In this document: piece by piece, positions 40,558-49,403 of the stretch
How positions within the stretch are numbered: position 1 is the first letter of the stretch
Layout: every line of letters begins with the position of its first letter
NCBI GenBank assembly: GCA_003094535.1
Contig: NATV01000117.1
Location: 1 to 64,000 of the forward strand
Direction of reading: 5' to 3'
Length of the DNA: 64,000 nucleotides
Source of the DNA: a gamma proteobacterium symbiont of Ctena orbiculata
Lineage (GTDB): Bacteria > Pseudomonadota > Gammaproteobacteria > Chromatiales > Chromatiaceae
Notes under the pieces: model-generated
What the model saw: the letters and a program-made list of their open reading frames with translations, nothing else
Databases searched by the model: none
Told to the model about the DNA's origin: nothing
Position numbers and translations under genes: made by a program

Positions 40558-41373
40558 TCAATGCTGACAAGTCGGGCAGTAGAACGTGGAGCGCTGGGCA
40601 AGGGTCTTGTTGCGAATGGGGTTGCCGCAGCCCGGGCAGGGCTCTCCCGCCCGGCCGTAGACCCGCAGCGATTGCGCGAAGTAGCCCGGTTTGCCGTCCC
40701 CGTTGAGAAAGTCGCGCAGGGTGGTGCCGCCCTGGGTGACCGCCTCGGCGAGGACCTCGCGTATCTCCTCCGCGAGGGTGCGATAGCGTTGGATCGAGAT
40801 CCGGTTGCAGGGACGGGTGGGATGGATGGCGGCGCGAAAGAGGGACTCGCAGGCGTAGATATTGCCGACACCGACAACGGTTTTACCGTCCATGATCAGC
40901 TGCTTGATCGAGGAGCGACGATTTTTGCCGCAGTCATGGAGATAGTCGCCGTCAAACGCTTCATCGAGGGGTTCCGGACCGAGAGCGGCGAGCAGGGGGT
41001 GATCCGTCACCGCCTGTCCGGTCCAGAGCACCGCGCCGAAACGCCGCGGATCGCGCAGTCTGAGCTGACTGCCGTTGCTCAGCTGCAGCTCGAAATGGTC
41101 GTGTTTTTGCACCGCCGCATCGGCTTCAACGATCCGCAGGCTGCCCGACATCCCCAGGTGCATGATCAGGGTGCCGTGATGAAAGACCAGCAGCAGGTAT
41201 TTACCCCGCCTCGCTACCGATAGCAGCTTTCTGCCCTTCAGCAGCTGTGGCAGATCGTCTGGTATGGGCCAGCGCAAACGGGGTTGACGGATCACCACCC
41301 GGCGTATCCGCTGTCCGCTGATGTGGGGGGCTATCCCGCGACGGGTGGTTTCGACCTCCGGCAGTTCAGGCAT
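40558..41373 (-). CDS. mutM: Formamidopyrimidine-DNA glycosylase
   Basis: 271 residues. Starts MPELPEVET with catalytic Pro1/Glu2, has Lys in the beta-hairpin region and ends with a zinc finger (CPGCGNP ... FYCPTCQ). Base-excision repair of 8-oxoguanine and formamidopyrimidines. Its start lies 2 bp from the stop of the DUF4340-like gene, so it may be expressed with the Gld-type ABC genes upstream. Confidence 0.96.
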   Translation of the reverse strand: MPELPEVETTRRGIAPHISGQRIRRVVIRQPRLRWPIPDDLPQLLKGRKLLSVARRGKYLLLVFHHGTLIMHLGMSGSLRIVEADAAVQKHDHFELQLSNGSQLRLRDPRRFGAVLWTGQAVTDHPLLAALGPEPLDEAFDGDYLHDCGKNRRSSIKQLIMDGKTVVGVGNIYACESLFRAAIHPTRPCNRISIQRYRTLAEEIREVLAEAVTQGGTTLRDFLNGDGKPGYFAQSLRVYGRAGEPCPGCGNPIRNKTLAQRSTFYCPTCQH

Positions 41374-41375
41374 GC

Positions 41376-41831
41376 TCAGGGCCGCCCTGCGGTTTCGGCC
41401 AGCCAGGCTTCCGGCGGTGCGACGAGATGGTGGTAAAAGCCGTCGGCGATAAGGTGTACCTCCCCCAGGTAATGGACATATCGCCAGCCGTTGAGCGGGT
41501 CGTTGTCGCCGAACTTCAGGATCGAGTCGTCAAGCCTCATCACCAGGGGGGCGGGTGCCAAACCGTAGGGCTGAAGATCATCGGGAGCCGGGAACCGACG
41601 CAGGCTGGGGGTCCGGCAGATCTTCAGCAGTTGCCTAACCCGAGACTGATCGGCGGCCTGGCTGCCGCTCAACCACCGGTCTTGGGAACGCGCCAAGGCG
41701 ATCTCCCGCCCCTGCAGATCGTTGATTCTGATTCGGGAGATCTGTTGCGGATCGAGCCGGGTGAGGGGGGGCAGGGCGTCGGGTTGAGACCACCAGAGCA
41801 GCAGGCCCAGGAGGCCGATGAATGGGATCAA
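41376..41831 (-). CDS. DUF4340-like membrane-anchored protein
   Basis: At least 151 residues. An N-terminal hydrophobic anchor (LLIPFIGLLGLLLWW) is followed by a beta-rich periplasmic domain like those in DUF4340 proteins that accompany GldG-type ABC systems. TTG at 41831 would clip the anchor. The frame is open to 41867, where CTG overlaps the stop of the upstream gene (CTGA) and would give a standard signal-anchor MTIKKRVAANLLL; a CTG start is therefore possible. Function unknown. Confidence 0.7.
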   Translation of the reverse strand: MIPFIGLLGLLLWWSQPDALPPLTRLDPQQISRIRINDLQGREIALARSQDRWLSGSQAADQSRVRQLLKICRTPSLRRFPAPDDLQPYGLAPAPLVMRLDDSILKFGDNDPLNGWRYVHYLGEVHLIADGFYHHLVAPPEAWLAETAGRP

Positions 41832-41863
41832 CAGCAGGTTTGCCGCGACTCTTTTTTTTATCG

Positions 41864-43198
41864 TCAGGCCCGATTCCGCCGCCAGGCGATGATGGCGCCG
41901 GTGGCGAGCAGCAACAGCGGGACAACGATCAGGGAACCGAGGCCGATAGCGCCGATAGCCAATTTCGAAAGGCGGAGCTCGCGGTCGCTGGCCTGTGGCG
42001 CGGCAATGCCGACCATCTGGTCATCACCCACCAGCCAGCGGGAGAGGGAGAGGCCGAGATCGAGATTGCCGGCATTGTTGAGGTAGCTGTTGGCAAGAAA
42101 GTCACCGTCACCGATCACCATGATCCGCTGCTGCCTGCCGTTGTGCTCCCGGCTGAGGGCAATGCCGATGTCGAGTGGTCCCGCCTCTTCGCCGGCCAGT
42201 GGATTACGCTCGATCTCTCCACTCAATGGCCCGGTCTCGTTCCAACTTTTGTCCAGTGTCCGCAGCAGCGGGGTTAGCTGCCAACCCTGCTGTTCAGAGG
42301 CGCTGAGTGCGGCGGACTGGGGAAACAGGGTCAGCAGGTTGAATCCCTTGGTGGCGTCGTGATCGGAATATTTGGGGACCACGGCGACGGCGGGATTATC
42401 TATTCCCAGTGCCTTTGCATTGGCGTCCACGATCGTGCCGGGTAGTTGTTCGATCGCGAACAGCTGCTGCATCAGGTCCCCCAGGATCCAGTTATCCGGG
42501 TCGCTCAGCAGCAGCAGGTTGCCGCCCCTGGCGATATAATCGGACAGCCGTTCGACCTCCACCGACAGCAAGGGGCGCAGGGGTGAGGCGATTATCAGCA
42601 GCGCCGTGTTGTCGGGCGGTGCCGGGGTGGTGGCCAGGTCGAGCCCCGCAATATGGTAACCCTGCTGCTTGAGGGACTTGCCGAAATCCCCAAGGTCATG
42701 GTTGGCCCTGCCGCTGAGTTCGCGTTCGCCATGGCCTGTCAGTCCCGCTATCCAGTGGGTGTTGTCCCGACTCAGACGCAGGATGGCGTTGGTGAACTGC
42801 TCTTCATCCACTTTCTGGATCCGCTCTTCCCGCTGCCCATAGCTCAACAGGATCTCACCGGAGAGGCTGATGCCCTGGCGGCGAGTCTCGTCCGGACGAC
42901 GGAGCGGATCGATGAAAATCAGGTCGATGTTTGACTTATGGTGTTGATAGCGGGCCACGAATCGCCCGATTCGGTCGCGCAGCTTGGTCGTTTCACCCAC
43001 ATAGGCCGTCACCGTCAGCGCTCCCGGCACACGCTTAAGGATATCGATGCTGACCGGGTTGAGGCTGTTGCTGCCGCGTCGGGTCCAGTCCCATTGCGCG
43101 TCAAACCGACTGCTCAACCAGGCCAGCAATACCACCATGATCACCATCAGGAAGTGAAACAGCAGGTCGTTGAGACGGGAACCGATCCAGCTAATCAT
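41864..43198 (-). CDS. GldG-like auxiliary protein of an ABC exporter
   Basis: 444 residues with one N-terminal and one C-terminal hydrophobic helix and a large periplasmic domain of the ABC-type auxiliary (GldG/DUF4350-like) family. Typical features are the TRRGSNSLNPVS start and a glutamine-amidotransferase-like body with a LLLLSDPDN segment. It overlaps the permease gene. In Bacteroidetes GldFGA supports gliding; in proteobacteria the role is unknown. Confidence 0.85.
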   Translation of the reverse strand: MISWIGSRLNDLLFHFLMVIMVVLLAWLSSRFDAQWDWTRRGSNSLNPVSIDILKRVPGALTVTAYVGETTKLRDRIGRFVARYQHHKSNIDLIFIDPLRRPDETRRQGISLSGEILLSYGQREERIQKVDEEQFTNAILRLSRDNTHWIAGLTGHGERELSGRANHDLGDFGKSLKQQGYHIAGLDLATTPAPPDNTALLIIASPLRPLLSVEVERLSDYIARGGNLLLLSDPDNWILGDLMQQLFAIEQLPGTIVDANAKALGIDNPAVAVVPKYSDHDATKGFNLLTLFPQSAALSASEQQGWQLTPLLRTLDKSWNETGPLSGEIERNPLAGEEAGPLDIGIALSREHNGRQQRIMVIGDGDFLANSYLNNAGNLDLGLSLSRWLVGDDQMVGIAAPQASDRELRLSKLAIGAIGLGSLIVVPLLLLATGAIIAWRRNRA

Positions 43199-43920
43199 CC
43201 GCTGCGCCTCTTATCCAGTCTGTAGAGGGCAAGCCCTAAGAAGAAGATCATCAGCAGCAGGAAGTAGGCCAGATCGCTGATCCGCACCAGACCGAGCTGG
43301 AGGTCGAGAAAGTGGGACGGCCAGGCCAGCCAGTGCATGAAACTGCCGCCGTCCGTGTTTTGATCGAGCAGTGAAATCAACAACAGCAGGCCATAGCTGC
43401 CGGCGGCGGCAATCCCCGGATTTTCATTGAGGGTCGAGAAATAGAGCCCGATCGCGGTGAATCCGCCGCTGAGCAGATATAGCCCGAGTGTGGCCGCCAA
43501 CAGCAGCCCGTAATCGAGCTGGGTACCGATGGTGAGGCTGAGGCAGAGCAGAAACGGGATCAGGGTGAACAGCAGCTGAAATATCAGGATGCCGAAAAAC
43601 TTGCCGGACAAGATAGTGAGGTTTGAGAGCGGTGCGCTGCTTAGCAGGGTGTAGCTGCCGTTGCGGAAGGCCTCGCTGAAACTGCGGATGGTGAGAATCG
43701 GCGTAGTGATCAGGATCAGCACCGAGGCGAGTCCGTAGAGCTGCAGTCCCAGGTGGTGGCTCAGCCCGAGGCTGCGGCTGGACGGCTGCATGCCGTTGAA
43801 GATCTCAAGGGTGGCGAGAAACTGCCAGCTGAGCAGGCACATACCGATTCCGAGAATGCCCCAGGCCAGCGGGGTACGCATCAAACGCCGCCACTCCATC
43901 CATGCCAGATAAGGGATCAC
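43195..43920 (-). CDS. ABC-2 type permease (GldF-like)
   Basis: 241 residues with six hydrophobic helices and no other domain, typical of ABC-2 family permeases. Coupled by overlap to both the ATPase gene before it and the GldG-like gene after it, so the three form one transporter unit. Confidence 0.88.
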   Translation of the reverse strand: MIPYLAWMEWRRLMRTPLAWGILGIGMCLLSWQFLATLEIFNGMQPSSRSLGLSHHLGLQLYGLASVLILITTPILTIRSFSEAFRNGSYTLLSSAPLSNLTILSGKFFGILIFQLLFTLIPFLLCLSLTIGTQLDYGLLLAATLGLYLLSGGFTAIGLYFSTLNENPGIAAAGSYGLLLLISLLDQNTDGGSFMHWLAWPSHFLDLQLGLVRISDLAYFLLLMIFFLGLALYRLDKRRSG

Positions 43921-44828
43921 GACGAACCTCCGGTGGTGGCCTGGATAAAGAGCTGCTCCAGATTGATCCTCTCCGCTTTCAGTTCAACCAATCCCCATCC
44001 CATGGCCACGATCTGCTGCGCCAGATCGCTTGGCTGGCAGCCAGTCTTCAGGGTGATGCGGTAGCTGTCGGTGTGCAGCTGTTCGGCGGCGGCCACCGCG
44101 CTCAGCGCAGTGATCTCCTGCAACGCCTGCTCTTGGTCCAGGGCGACCCGATAGCAGGTTTGATCGGGAGGGGTTATCTCCCCGTTATAGACAGGCTTTC
44201 CCTGCTGCAGAATGGTGACCCGGTTACAACTCGCCTCTATCTCCGGCAATATATGGCTGGAAAGGATCACTCCCCTGTATTGCGCCAGCTCCTGGATCAA
44301 CTCGCGTACCTGGCGGATCTGTGCCGGGTCCAGGCCGTCCGTGGGCTCGTCGAGAATAATCACCCGGGGATTGTGGATGATCGCCTGGGCCAGGCCGAGA
44401 CGCTGCTGGTAGCCTTTGGAGAGTCTGCCGATCAGACGTCTTCCTGTCTGTTCCAGACCGCATCGCCGCTTGGTCTGTGTTCTTGCCTCCTGCGCCTGGT
44501 TTCGGTTCAGGCCATGCAAATGGGCACAGTCCCAGAGAAACTCATCCACGGTTTGATCCCGATGCAGGGGAGGGCGTTCCGGGAGATAGCCGATAAACTG
44601 TTTGGCTTGGATGGGCCGTTCAAGCAGATCCTCCCCGCAGATATTGATTGTTCCTCCACTGGGCGCCAAGTCGCCGCTGAGCATGCGCAAGATGGTCGAT
44701 TTACCCGCGCCGTTGGGGCCCAGCAGTCCGAGGATGTCGCCCTGCTCCAAGCTAAGGTCGATCGGCAACACCACCGCTGTGCCGCCAAACCGACGACTGA
44801 GTTGAGTTGTTGTCAAAAGTTCTGGCAT
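43917..44828 (-). CDS. ABC transporter ATP-binding protein (GldA-like)
   Basis: 303 residues: Walker A GPNGAGKST, signature LSKGYQQRLGLAQAI, Walker B VIILDEPTDGLDP, and a C-terminal extension of about 80 residues usual for ABC-2 exporters. ATG 44828 with AGCAGG upstream is preferred over GTG 44832-44834. First gene of the leftward ATPase-permease-GldG-DUF4340-mutM run. Confidence 0.92.
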   Translation of the reverse strand: MPELLTTTQLSRRFGGTAVVLPIDLSLEQGDILGLLGPNGAGKSTILRMLSGDLAPSGGTINICGEDLLERPIQAKQFIGYLPERPPLHRDQTVDEFLWDCAHLHGLNRNQAQEARTQTKRRCGLEQTGRRLIGRLSKGYQQRLGLAQAIIHNPRVIILDEPTDGLDPAQIRQVRELIQELAQYRGVILSSHILPEIEASCNRVTILQQGKPVYNGEITPPDQTCYRVALDQEQALQEITALSAVAAAEQLHTDSYRITLKTGCQPSDLAQQIVAMGWGLVELKAERINLEQLFIQATTGGSS

Positions 44829-44996
44829 CGGCACCTGCTAAACGACTTGGTTTGCATCCGGCATAGGGTGGGAAAGGCTTCCATGGCAAAGACTTGCCAA
44901 ACATATCACCCTCTGTTCCCTATGCAAGACCCTGGGTTTGAACTGATCCGCAAATCATACTCGCGGTTGCGGATCCCTATACGGCTGTTGATTTAG

Positions 44997-45078
44997 CCGC
45001 AAATATACGCCAATCACCGCAAAATATCGCAAATGGTAAGATTTAGAATAATTTCCCATGATTTGCGTATATTTGCGG
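44997..45078. repeat. CGCAAAT-type inverted-repeat element (short form)
   Basis: CCGCAAATATACGCCAATCA (44997-45016) and TGATTTGCGTATATTTGCGG (45059-45078) match in inverted orientation at 19 of 20 positions. A further inverted pair GATCCGCAA/TTGCGGATC is at 44945-44975. It sits in the 329-bp gap between divergent ABC and hyuA genes, which holds no gene. Confidence 0.75.
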
Positions 45079-45157
45079 TTTGTCTTTCTGGTATCCAAAT
45101 GACTGAACGATTTCAATTGGGTCTGAGCGAACAGGGCTTATATGAGGTGATTGGTTG

Positions 45158-47158
45158 ATGAGCGAAGCTGAACGCCAGGTTGCGAAGGGCTATCTATTGG
45201 GTGTGGATACCGGGGGCACGTTCACCGACTTCGTGCTCTATCGGGCGGGCACGATGCGGATTCACAAGGTGCTGTCGACGCCCCAGGCACCTGAAGAGGC
45301 GATATTGCGGGGCATCGCGGAGCTCGGCCTGGCGAGCGATGGTCTGGTCATCGTGCATGGCTCCACTGTCGCCACCAATGCCGTCCTGGAGGGAAAGGGG
45401 GTGCATACGCTCTATATCGGCAATCGCGGTCTGCAGGATATTCTGAGCATTGGCCGCCAGGCCCGCAGAGAACTCTACAACCTACAGCCAGGGGCGCCGG
45501 TCGAGCCGGTTGCGGCCAGCGACTGCCTGCAGACCGGAGGCCGCCTCGACAGCCGGGGAGGGGTGATTGAGCCGCTGAGCGCTGAAGATCTTGAGGAGCT
45601 GAAACGACAGATTGCCCAGCGACGTCCCGAGGCCGTTGCCATCAACCTGTTGTTCAGTTATCTCGATCATCGCTTCGAAAGGGAGATCGAGGCAGCGATC
45701 CCGGAGGGGATCTTCTGTTCCCGTTCCTCCGCCGTGCTTCCGGCCAGCGGTGAATATGAGCGGGGCGTAGCCACCTGGTTGAACAGTTGGGTGGGACCGC
45801 TGGTTGCGGGTTATATCGAGCGTCTGTGCGAGCGCCTCGGCGGCGCCCGTCTTTCGGTGATGCAGAGTTCCGGGGAGGCGATCGCGGCTGGGCAGGCGGC
45901 GCGGCAGGCGGTGCGAATGCTCCTCTCAGGCCCCGCGGGGGGATTGGTCGGGGCCGGCTTTGTGGCCGCGGCATCCCAGCGCAGGCAGCTCCTGACCCTC
46001 GATATGGGCGGCACTTCGACCGATGTGGCGCTGATCGACGGCAGACCCAGGCTGACCCGGGAGGGCCATATCGGCCCCTGGCCCGTGGCCGTGCCGATGG
46101 TGGATATGCATACCATCGGTGCGGGCGGCGGCTCCCTCGCCTGGGTGGATCCAGGGGGCATGCTCCAGGTGGGGCCGGCGTCCGCCGGGGCAGACCCCGG
46201 GCCGGCCTGTTATGGACGGGGCGGCAGAGAGGTGACGGTCACCGATGCCAACCTGATTCTCGGTCGCTTGAGAAGCAGCGCCTTTCTCGGCGGCCGCATG
46301 CAGCTCGATCTGGCGGCGGCTAGGGAGGCGATGGGGCGGTTGGCGGGCGGGCTCGCGCTCTCCCTGGAGCGGGCGGCGGAGGGGGTGATCAGGGTTGCCA
46401 ATGAACATATGGCCAGGGCCCTGCGGGTGATCTCCGTCGAGCGGGGGGTCGATCCCCGGGGATTTACCCTGGTCTCATTCGGCGGCGCCGGAGGCCTCCA
46501 CGTCTGTGCCCTGGCTGACGCCCTGGGCATGCGCAGAGCCCTGGTGCCGGTCAATGCCGGTGTCCTCTCCGCGCTGGGTATGCTCGCCACCCGGCCGGGC
46601 CGTCAGCTGGTGCATGCCCATCTGGGGCTGCTTGAGAGGATGAGCGACAGTGAACTGGAGCAGGCTTTCACACGGCTTGCCAGGGGCGGGGTGGATGCAC
46701 TTCTGGATGAGGGCTTGAACGAGGATCAGATCGAAGCCGAGTTTGCCGTGGATCTGCGTTATCTGGGGCAATCCTATACCCTCAGCGTTCCCTGGCACGG
46801 GCTCTCCCGGGCGGAAGAGGATTTTCACCGTCAGCATGAGTCGCGTTACGGCCACCGCATGCAGGCGCCGGTGGAGTTGGTGAATCTGCGCGTCGCTCTG
46901 CATGGCCCTGAGGCGGCGATTGAATTGAGTCATCCGCCAGGCGCCCGCCGGACCGAGGCTTGTGAACACTTGAGCGTCTGGGGCGTGGATTCACCCGTAC
47001 CCTGCTATGAGCGGGCGCAGCTGGTCGAGGGAGACGTCGTATCGGGTCCTGCGCTGATTACCGAGATGGCATCCACCACCTGGTTGGCGCCCGGCTGGCG
47101 CTGCCGACCGGATCCTGCCGGCAACCTGCTTCTCGACAGGCCGGCGGATACCCGATAG
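45158..47158 (+). CDS. hyuA: Hydantoinase/5-oxoprolinase HyuA-type subunit
   Basis: 666 residues. N-terminal hydantoinase A domain with the ATP-binding start GVDTGGTFTDFVLY and the actin-like core (LTLDMGGTSTDVALIDG, DMHTIGAGGGSLAWVD). ATP-dependent opening of 5-oxoproline- or hydantoin-type rings normally needs a HyuB partner, which is absent downstream. An integrase-led island begins right after. ATG at 45158 has a GAGG upstream. Substrate unknown. Confidence 0.9.
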   Translation: MSEAERQVAKGYLLGVDTGGTFTDFVLYRAGTMRIHKVLSTPQAPEEAILRGIAELGLASDGLVIVHGSTVATNAVLEGKGVHTLYIGNRGLQDILSIGRQARRELYNLQPGAPVEPVAASDCLQTGGRLDSRGGVIEPLSAEDLEELKRQIAQRRPEAVAINLLFSYLDHRFEREIEAAIPEGIFCSRSSAVLPASGEYERGVATWLNSWVGPLVAGYIERLCERLGGARLSVMQSSGEAIAAGQAARQAVRMLLSGPAGGLVGAGFVAAASQRRQLLTLDMGGTSTDVALIDGRPRLTREGHIGPWPVAVPMVDMHTIGAGGGSLAWVDPGGMLQVGPASAGADPGPACYGRGGREVTVTDANLILGRLRSSAFLGGRMQLDLAAAREAMGRLAGGLALSLERAAEGVIRVANEHMARALRVISVERGVDPRGFTLVSFGGAGGLHVCALADALGMRRALVPVNAGVLSALGMLATRPGRQLVHAHLGLLERMSDSELEQAFTRLARGGVDALLDEGLNEDQIEAEFAVDLRYLGQSYTLSVPWHGLSRAEEDFHRQHESRYGHRMQAPVELVNLRVALHGPEAAIELSHPPGARRTEACEHLSVWGVDSPVPCYERAQLVEGDVVSGPALITEMASTTWLAPGWRCRPDPAGNLLLDRPADTR

Positions 47159-47220
47159 CTCGGCGTTACCAAGCGTCACGGTTTCATCGCAGAGCAGCGG
47201 AATCCGTGCCATGCGGGCAT

Positions 47221-47256
47221 AAAAAATCGGCTGTGACGCAGAAACGACCAGCCGAT
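47221..47256 (-). terminator. Rho-independent terminator for the integrase transcript
   Basis: On the minus strand ATCGGCTG (47256-47249) pairs with CAGCCGAT (47233-47226), followed directly by TTTTTT (47226-47221). It is oriented to stop the leftward integrase transcript before it runs into hyuA. Confidence 0.75.
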
Positions 47257-47325
47257 CAATGTGAAGAATATCTTTGTTAAAACAATTGGTTAGCGGTGGC
47301 GTGTGGATCTCCAGGTATTTCTAGT

Positions 47326-47361
47326 AGCTGGTATATTAGACAGGTGTCTAATATGCCAGCT
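47326..47361. repeat. 16-bp palindrome at the island edge, possible attachment site
   Basis: Arms 47326-47341 and 47346-47361 match at 15 of 16 positions around AGGT. It lies 5 bp past the integrase stop and has no T-run on the minus strand. Its position at the junction between core genes and the island suggests an att-type recombination site. A second copy would lie outside the window. Confidence 0.5.
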
Positions 47362-47365
47362 CTTC

Positions 47366-48427
47366 TTAGGTACTCTCACTGTCAGCTGAGTCCGGAGTTT
47401 TGTTCTTACTTGGGACATACGGACTCACCTTCTTAATCTTCTTGCCACGCAGGTAGATCTTGGTCGTCCGGCGATCACCATGCCCTAACAACTCGGTAGC
47501 ATCTTTCCCATCTTCGTCTGCATCGGTGGCAGCTTTGGCTCGTAAGTCCTTTTCCTGGAAGCGTTCTGTAAGGTTTGTTTCTTTTAGAGCCTTGTTCATC
47601 GCTTTCCTCCAGATATTACCAAATGCCGACACCTCCAAGGCAGCGGTGATAAACGGAGTACCATCAGATTTGCAGAAATAGTGTGTTGCAAATTTTGGAC
47701 GGGGAAGTGCGTGGATTCTCGCAATCACTGCTCTCAGCTCGGGCACCCACACATATATACGCGGCTCTCCCGTAGAGTTTTTTGTTTTGCTTGGTCGAAC
47801 GTATAGCCCTTCATCTTTTTCGTTAGCGAAAGTCAACTGCAATAAGTCCGTCTCCCGAAGTCCAGTGAGGTATTTCAGATCTACGTAGCAACTAAGCAAC
47901 TCGCCACAAACGCTTGAGAATGCATCAAGCTCCCAATCTTCAACGTATCGCTCTCGTGCGCCGATCTTATGTCGAGAAACGCGAAGGCAGGGATTCCGCT
48001 CGACAATCGCAAGCTCTACTGCGTAAGTGAACATTGATGACATCACGGCAACTTCTCTATTTGCTGAAGTTTTTGCCTTTCTGCCACGGATAAGCAGATA
48101 GCGGGCAATGTCTTTTGTTACTACCTCTTCAGGATGCATGTGACCGAACGTCTTTAGAAATACCTTGGCGGACTTCTCGTATCCGCGCACAGTGGCCGGA
48201 GACAAACCTTGAGCACGATCCTGCAAGAAATCATTCCAAAGACTTTCCATGTTGTAAGAACCATTCGGTTGGATCTCAAGCTCAGCGAGTGCCCTGTACA
48301 TCTCGGCCTTAGTTTTTCCCAAATTTATCCACTTGTTCTCAGGTGCCGGTGTCACATAGAAAAAAGAGCCATGCTTATGGTACACCCGCTCTGGTAACCC
48401 TTTGTTATTCTTTCTTTTCCTGCCCAT
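47366..48427 (-). CDS. Tyrosine-type site-specific integrase
   Basis: 353 residues. N-terminal basic and SAM-like core-binding region (about 60-150), then the catalytic domain with box I Arg in LTGLRETDLLQL, box II reading KDLRAKAATD (Lys where His is common), LLGHGDRRTT and the nucleophile Tyr in TKIYLR. ATG 48427 with GAAGGAAG upstream is preferred over GTG 48445. It marks the left edge of the mobile island. No tRNA is adjacent, so integration is in an intergenic site. Confidence 0.93.
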   Translation of the reverse strand: MGRKRKNNKGLPERVYHKHGSFFYVTPAPENKWINLGKTKAEMYRALAELEIQPNGSYNMESLWNDFLQDRAQGLSPATVRGYEKSAKVFLKTFGHMHPEEVVTKDIARYLLIRGRKAKTSANREVAVMSSMFTYAVELAIVERNPCLRVSRHKIGARERYVEDWELDAFSSVCGELLSCYVDLKYLTGLRETDLLQLTFANEKDEGLYVRPSKTKNSTGEPRIYVWVPELRAVIARIHALPRPKFATHYFCKSDGTPFITAALEVSAFGNIWRKAMNKALKETNLTERFQEKDLRAKAATDADEDGKDATELLGHGDRRTTKIYLRGKKIKKVSPYVPSKNKTPDSADSEST

Positions 48428-48441
48428 TCTTAACTTCCTTC

Positions 48442-48663
48442 TCACCCAGCAAGTGCTGCAAAATTTGGAGTATGGCGTTTCTTGCGCTCCTGCTTCGTGA
48501 AGCCACCCAGTCTCCGTTCAACGTATGAATACATGACTCGTGGATATCCATCTGCCCCGATTTCAAACGGGTAAGAATTTTCGATCAGCCAGTTGGTTTG
48601 GCTACCCGGCCTTGCGTAGCCCGTCAGCTCTTTGATTTCATTTTTTTTCAGAAACATGCTCAT
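48442..48663 (-). CDS. DUF4224-type small protein next to the integrase
   Basis: 73 residues. The pattern LKKNEIKELTGYARPGSQ and DGYPRVMYSYVERRLGG matches DUF4224 proteins that accompany phage-type integrases, perhaps as excision or directionality factors. It ends just before the integrase start and is probably co-transcribed. Confidence 0.75.
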   Translation of the reverse strand: MSMFLKKNEIKELTGYARPGSQTNWLIENSYPFEIGADGYPRVMYSYVERRLGGFTKQERKKRHTPNFAALAG

Positions 48664-48878
48664 ATCGAACGCACTGTGATCATTAATCTACTGTTCAACA
48701 CCACCGAATCCTCGGTCCCGCACCTAAGCTGGTAGCCCTTGGTATTTTTTCCAAGCAATTTATTTCTGTGAATTTCACTGAGTTGGTAAATCCATTTACT
48801 GGCTCGTAGTACGAATTAGTGAAATGTCATTAGCGGCTTGGTGCATCGGTCACTATCAGCCCCAAGTCAGGAGCTTCT

Positions 48879-48898
48879 GCCGGGGCGGGTGCCCCGGC
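48879..48898. terminator. GC-rich hairpin after the small unknown gene
   Basis: GCCGGGGC and GCCCCGGC pair perfectly around GGGT, 15 bp past the stop of the leftward gene at 48913. No T-run follows on the minus strand. The 249-bp gap 48664-48912 holds nothing else I can support. Confidence 0.5.
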
Positions 48899-48912
48899 GT
48901 AGCCCTTTCACT

Positions 48913-49284
48913 TCATTCCATGATTTGCCAAAGCCCACTGTCCTCGTAGAGCTTCCTGGTAGCTGCGTTGAAGGCTTCCTCTGAGATATCCCCGAGGTCG
49001 GCGGATTCTTCGGTCAGCGCATCCTCAAACTTGCTTACAAGCCAATACGTCATTGCTTCGGAGTTCTTACGTTCCCAACCTCTCCCGAAGTAAGTGATGC
49101 AGCTTTTTGCCCGCAGGAATTCCGGGCTGAATCTCGCCAGTACAGAGCTAGTGAATGCTTCGAGACGCCGCTTGTGGGCCTCCCATTCAGGATTCAATTC
49201 CAAGATCGCGAATCCTTTGGAATCGGACTTACGGATGATCAGTTGGTCGTTGGTGTTGGGGTTATTGTCTTTTGTGAATGACAT
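48913..49284 (-). CDS. Unknown small protein of the island
   Basis: 123 residues, soluble, no signal peptide, no motif recognised. Charged N-terminus, then a helical body (WEAHKRRLEAFTSSVLARF, KNSEAMTYWLVSKFEDAL). A Shine-Dalgarno-like GGAG lies before the ATG. It is divergent from the XRE regulator and may be under its control. Confidence 0.65.
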   Translation of the reverse strand: MSFTKDNNPNTNDQLIIRKSDSKGFAILELNPEWEAHKRRLEAFTSSVLARFSPEFLRAKSCITYFGRGWERKNSEAMTYWLVSKFEDALTEESADLGDISEEAFNAATRKLYEDSGLWQIME

Positions 49285-49403
49285 TTTGTTCTCCTGTATA
49301 TCAAAAGTGGATTCACAATTTCATTCCAACACACTTTCTTTAATCTACAAGTGGGTTTTGCTATCCTAAATCGCATTATCGAAGCTAGAGAGAACAATCA
49401 GAC

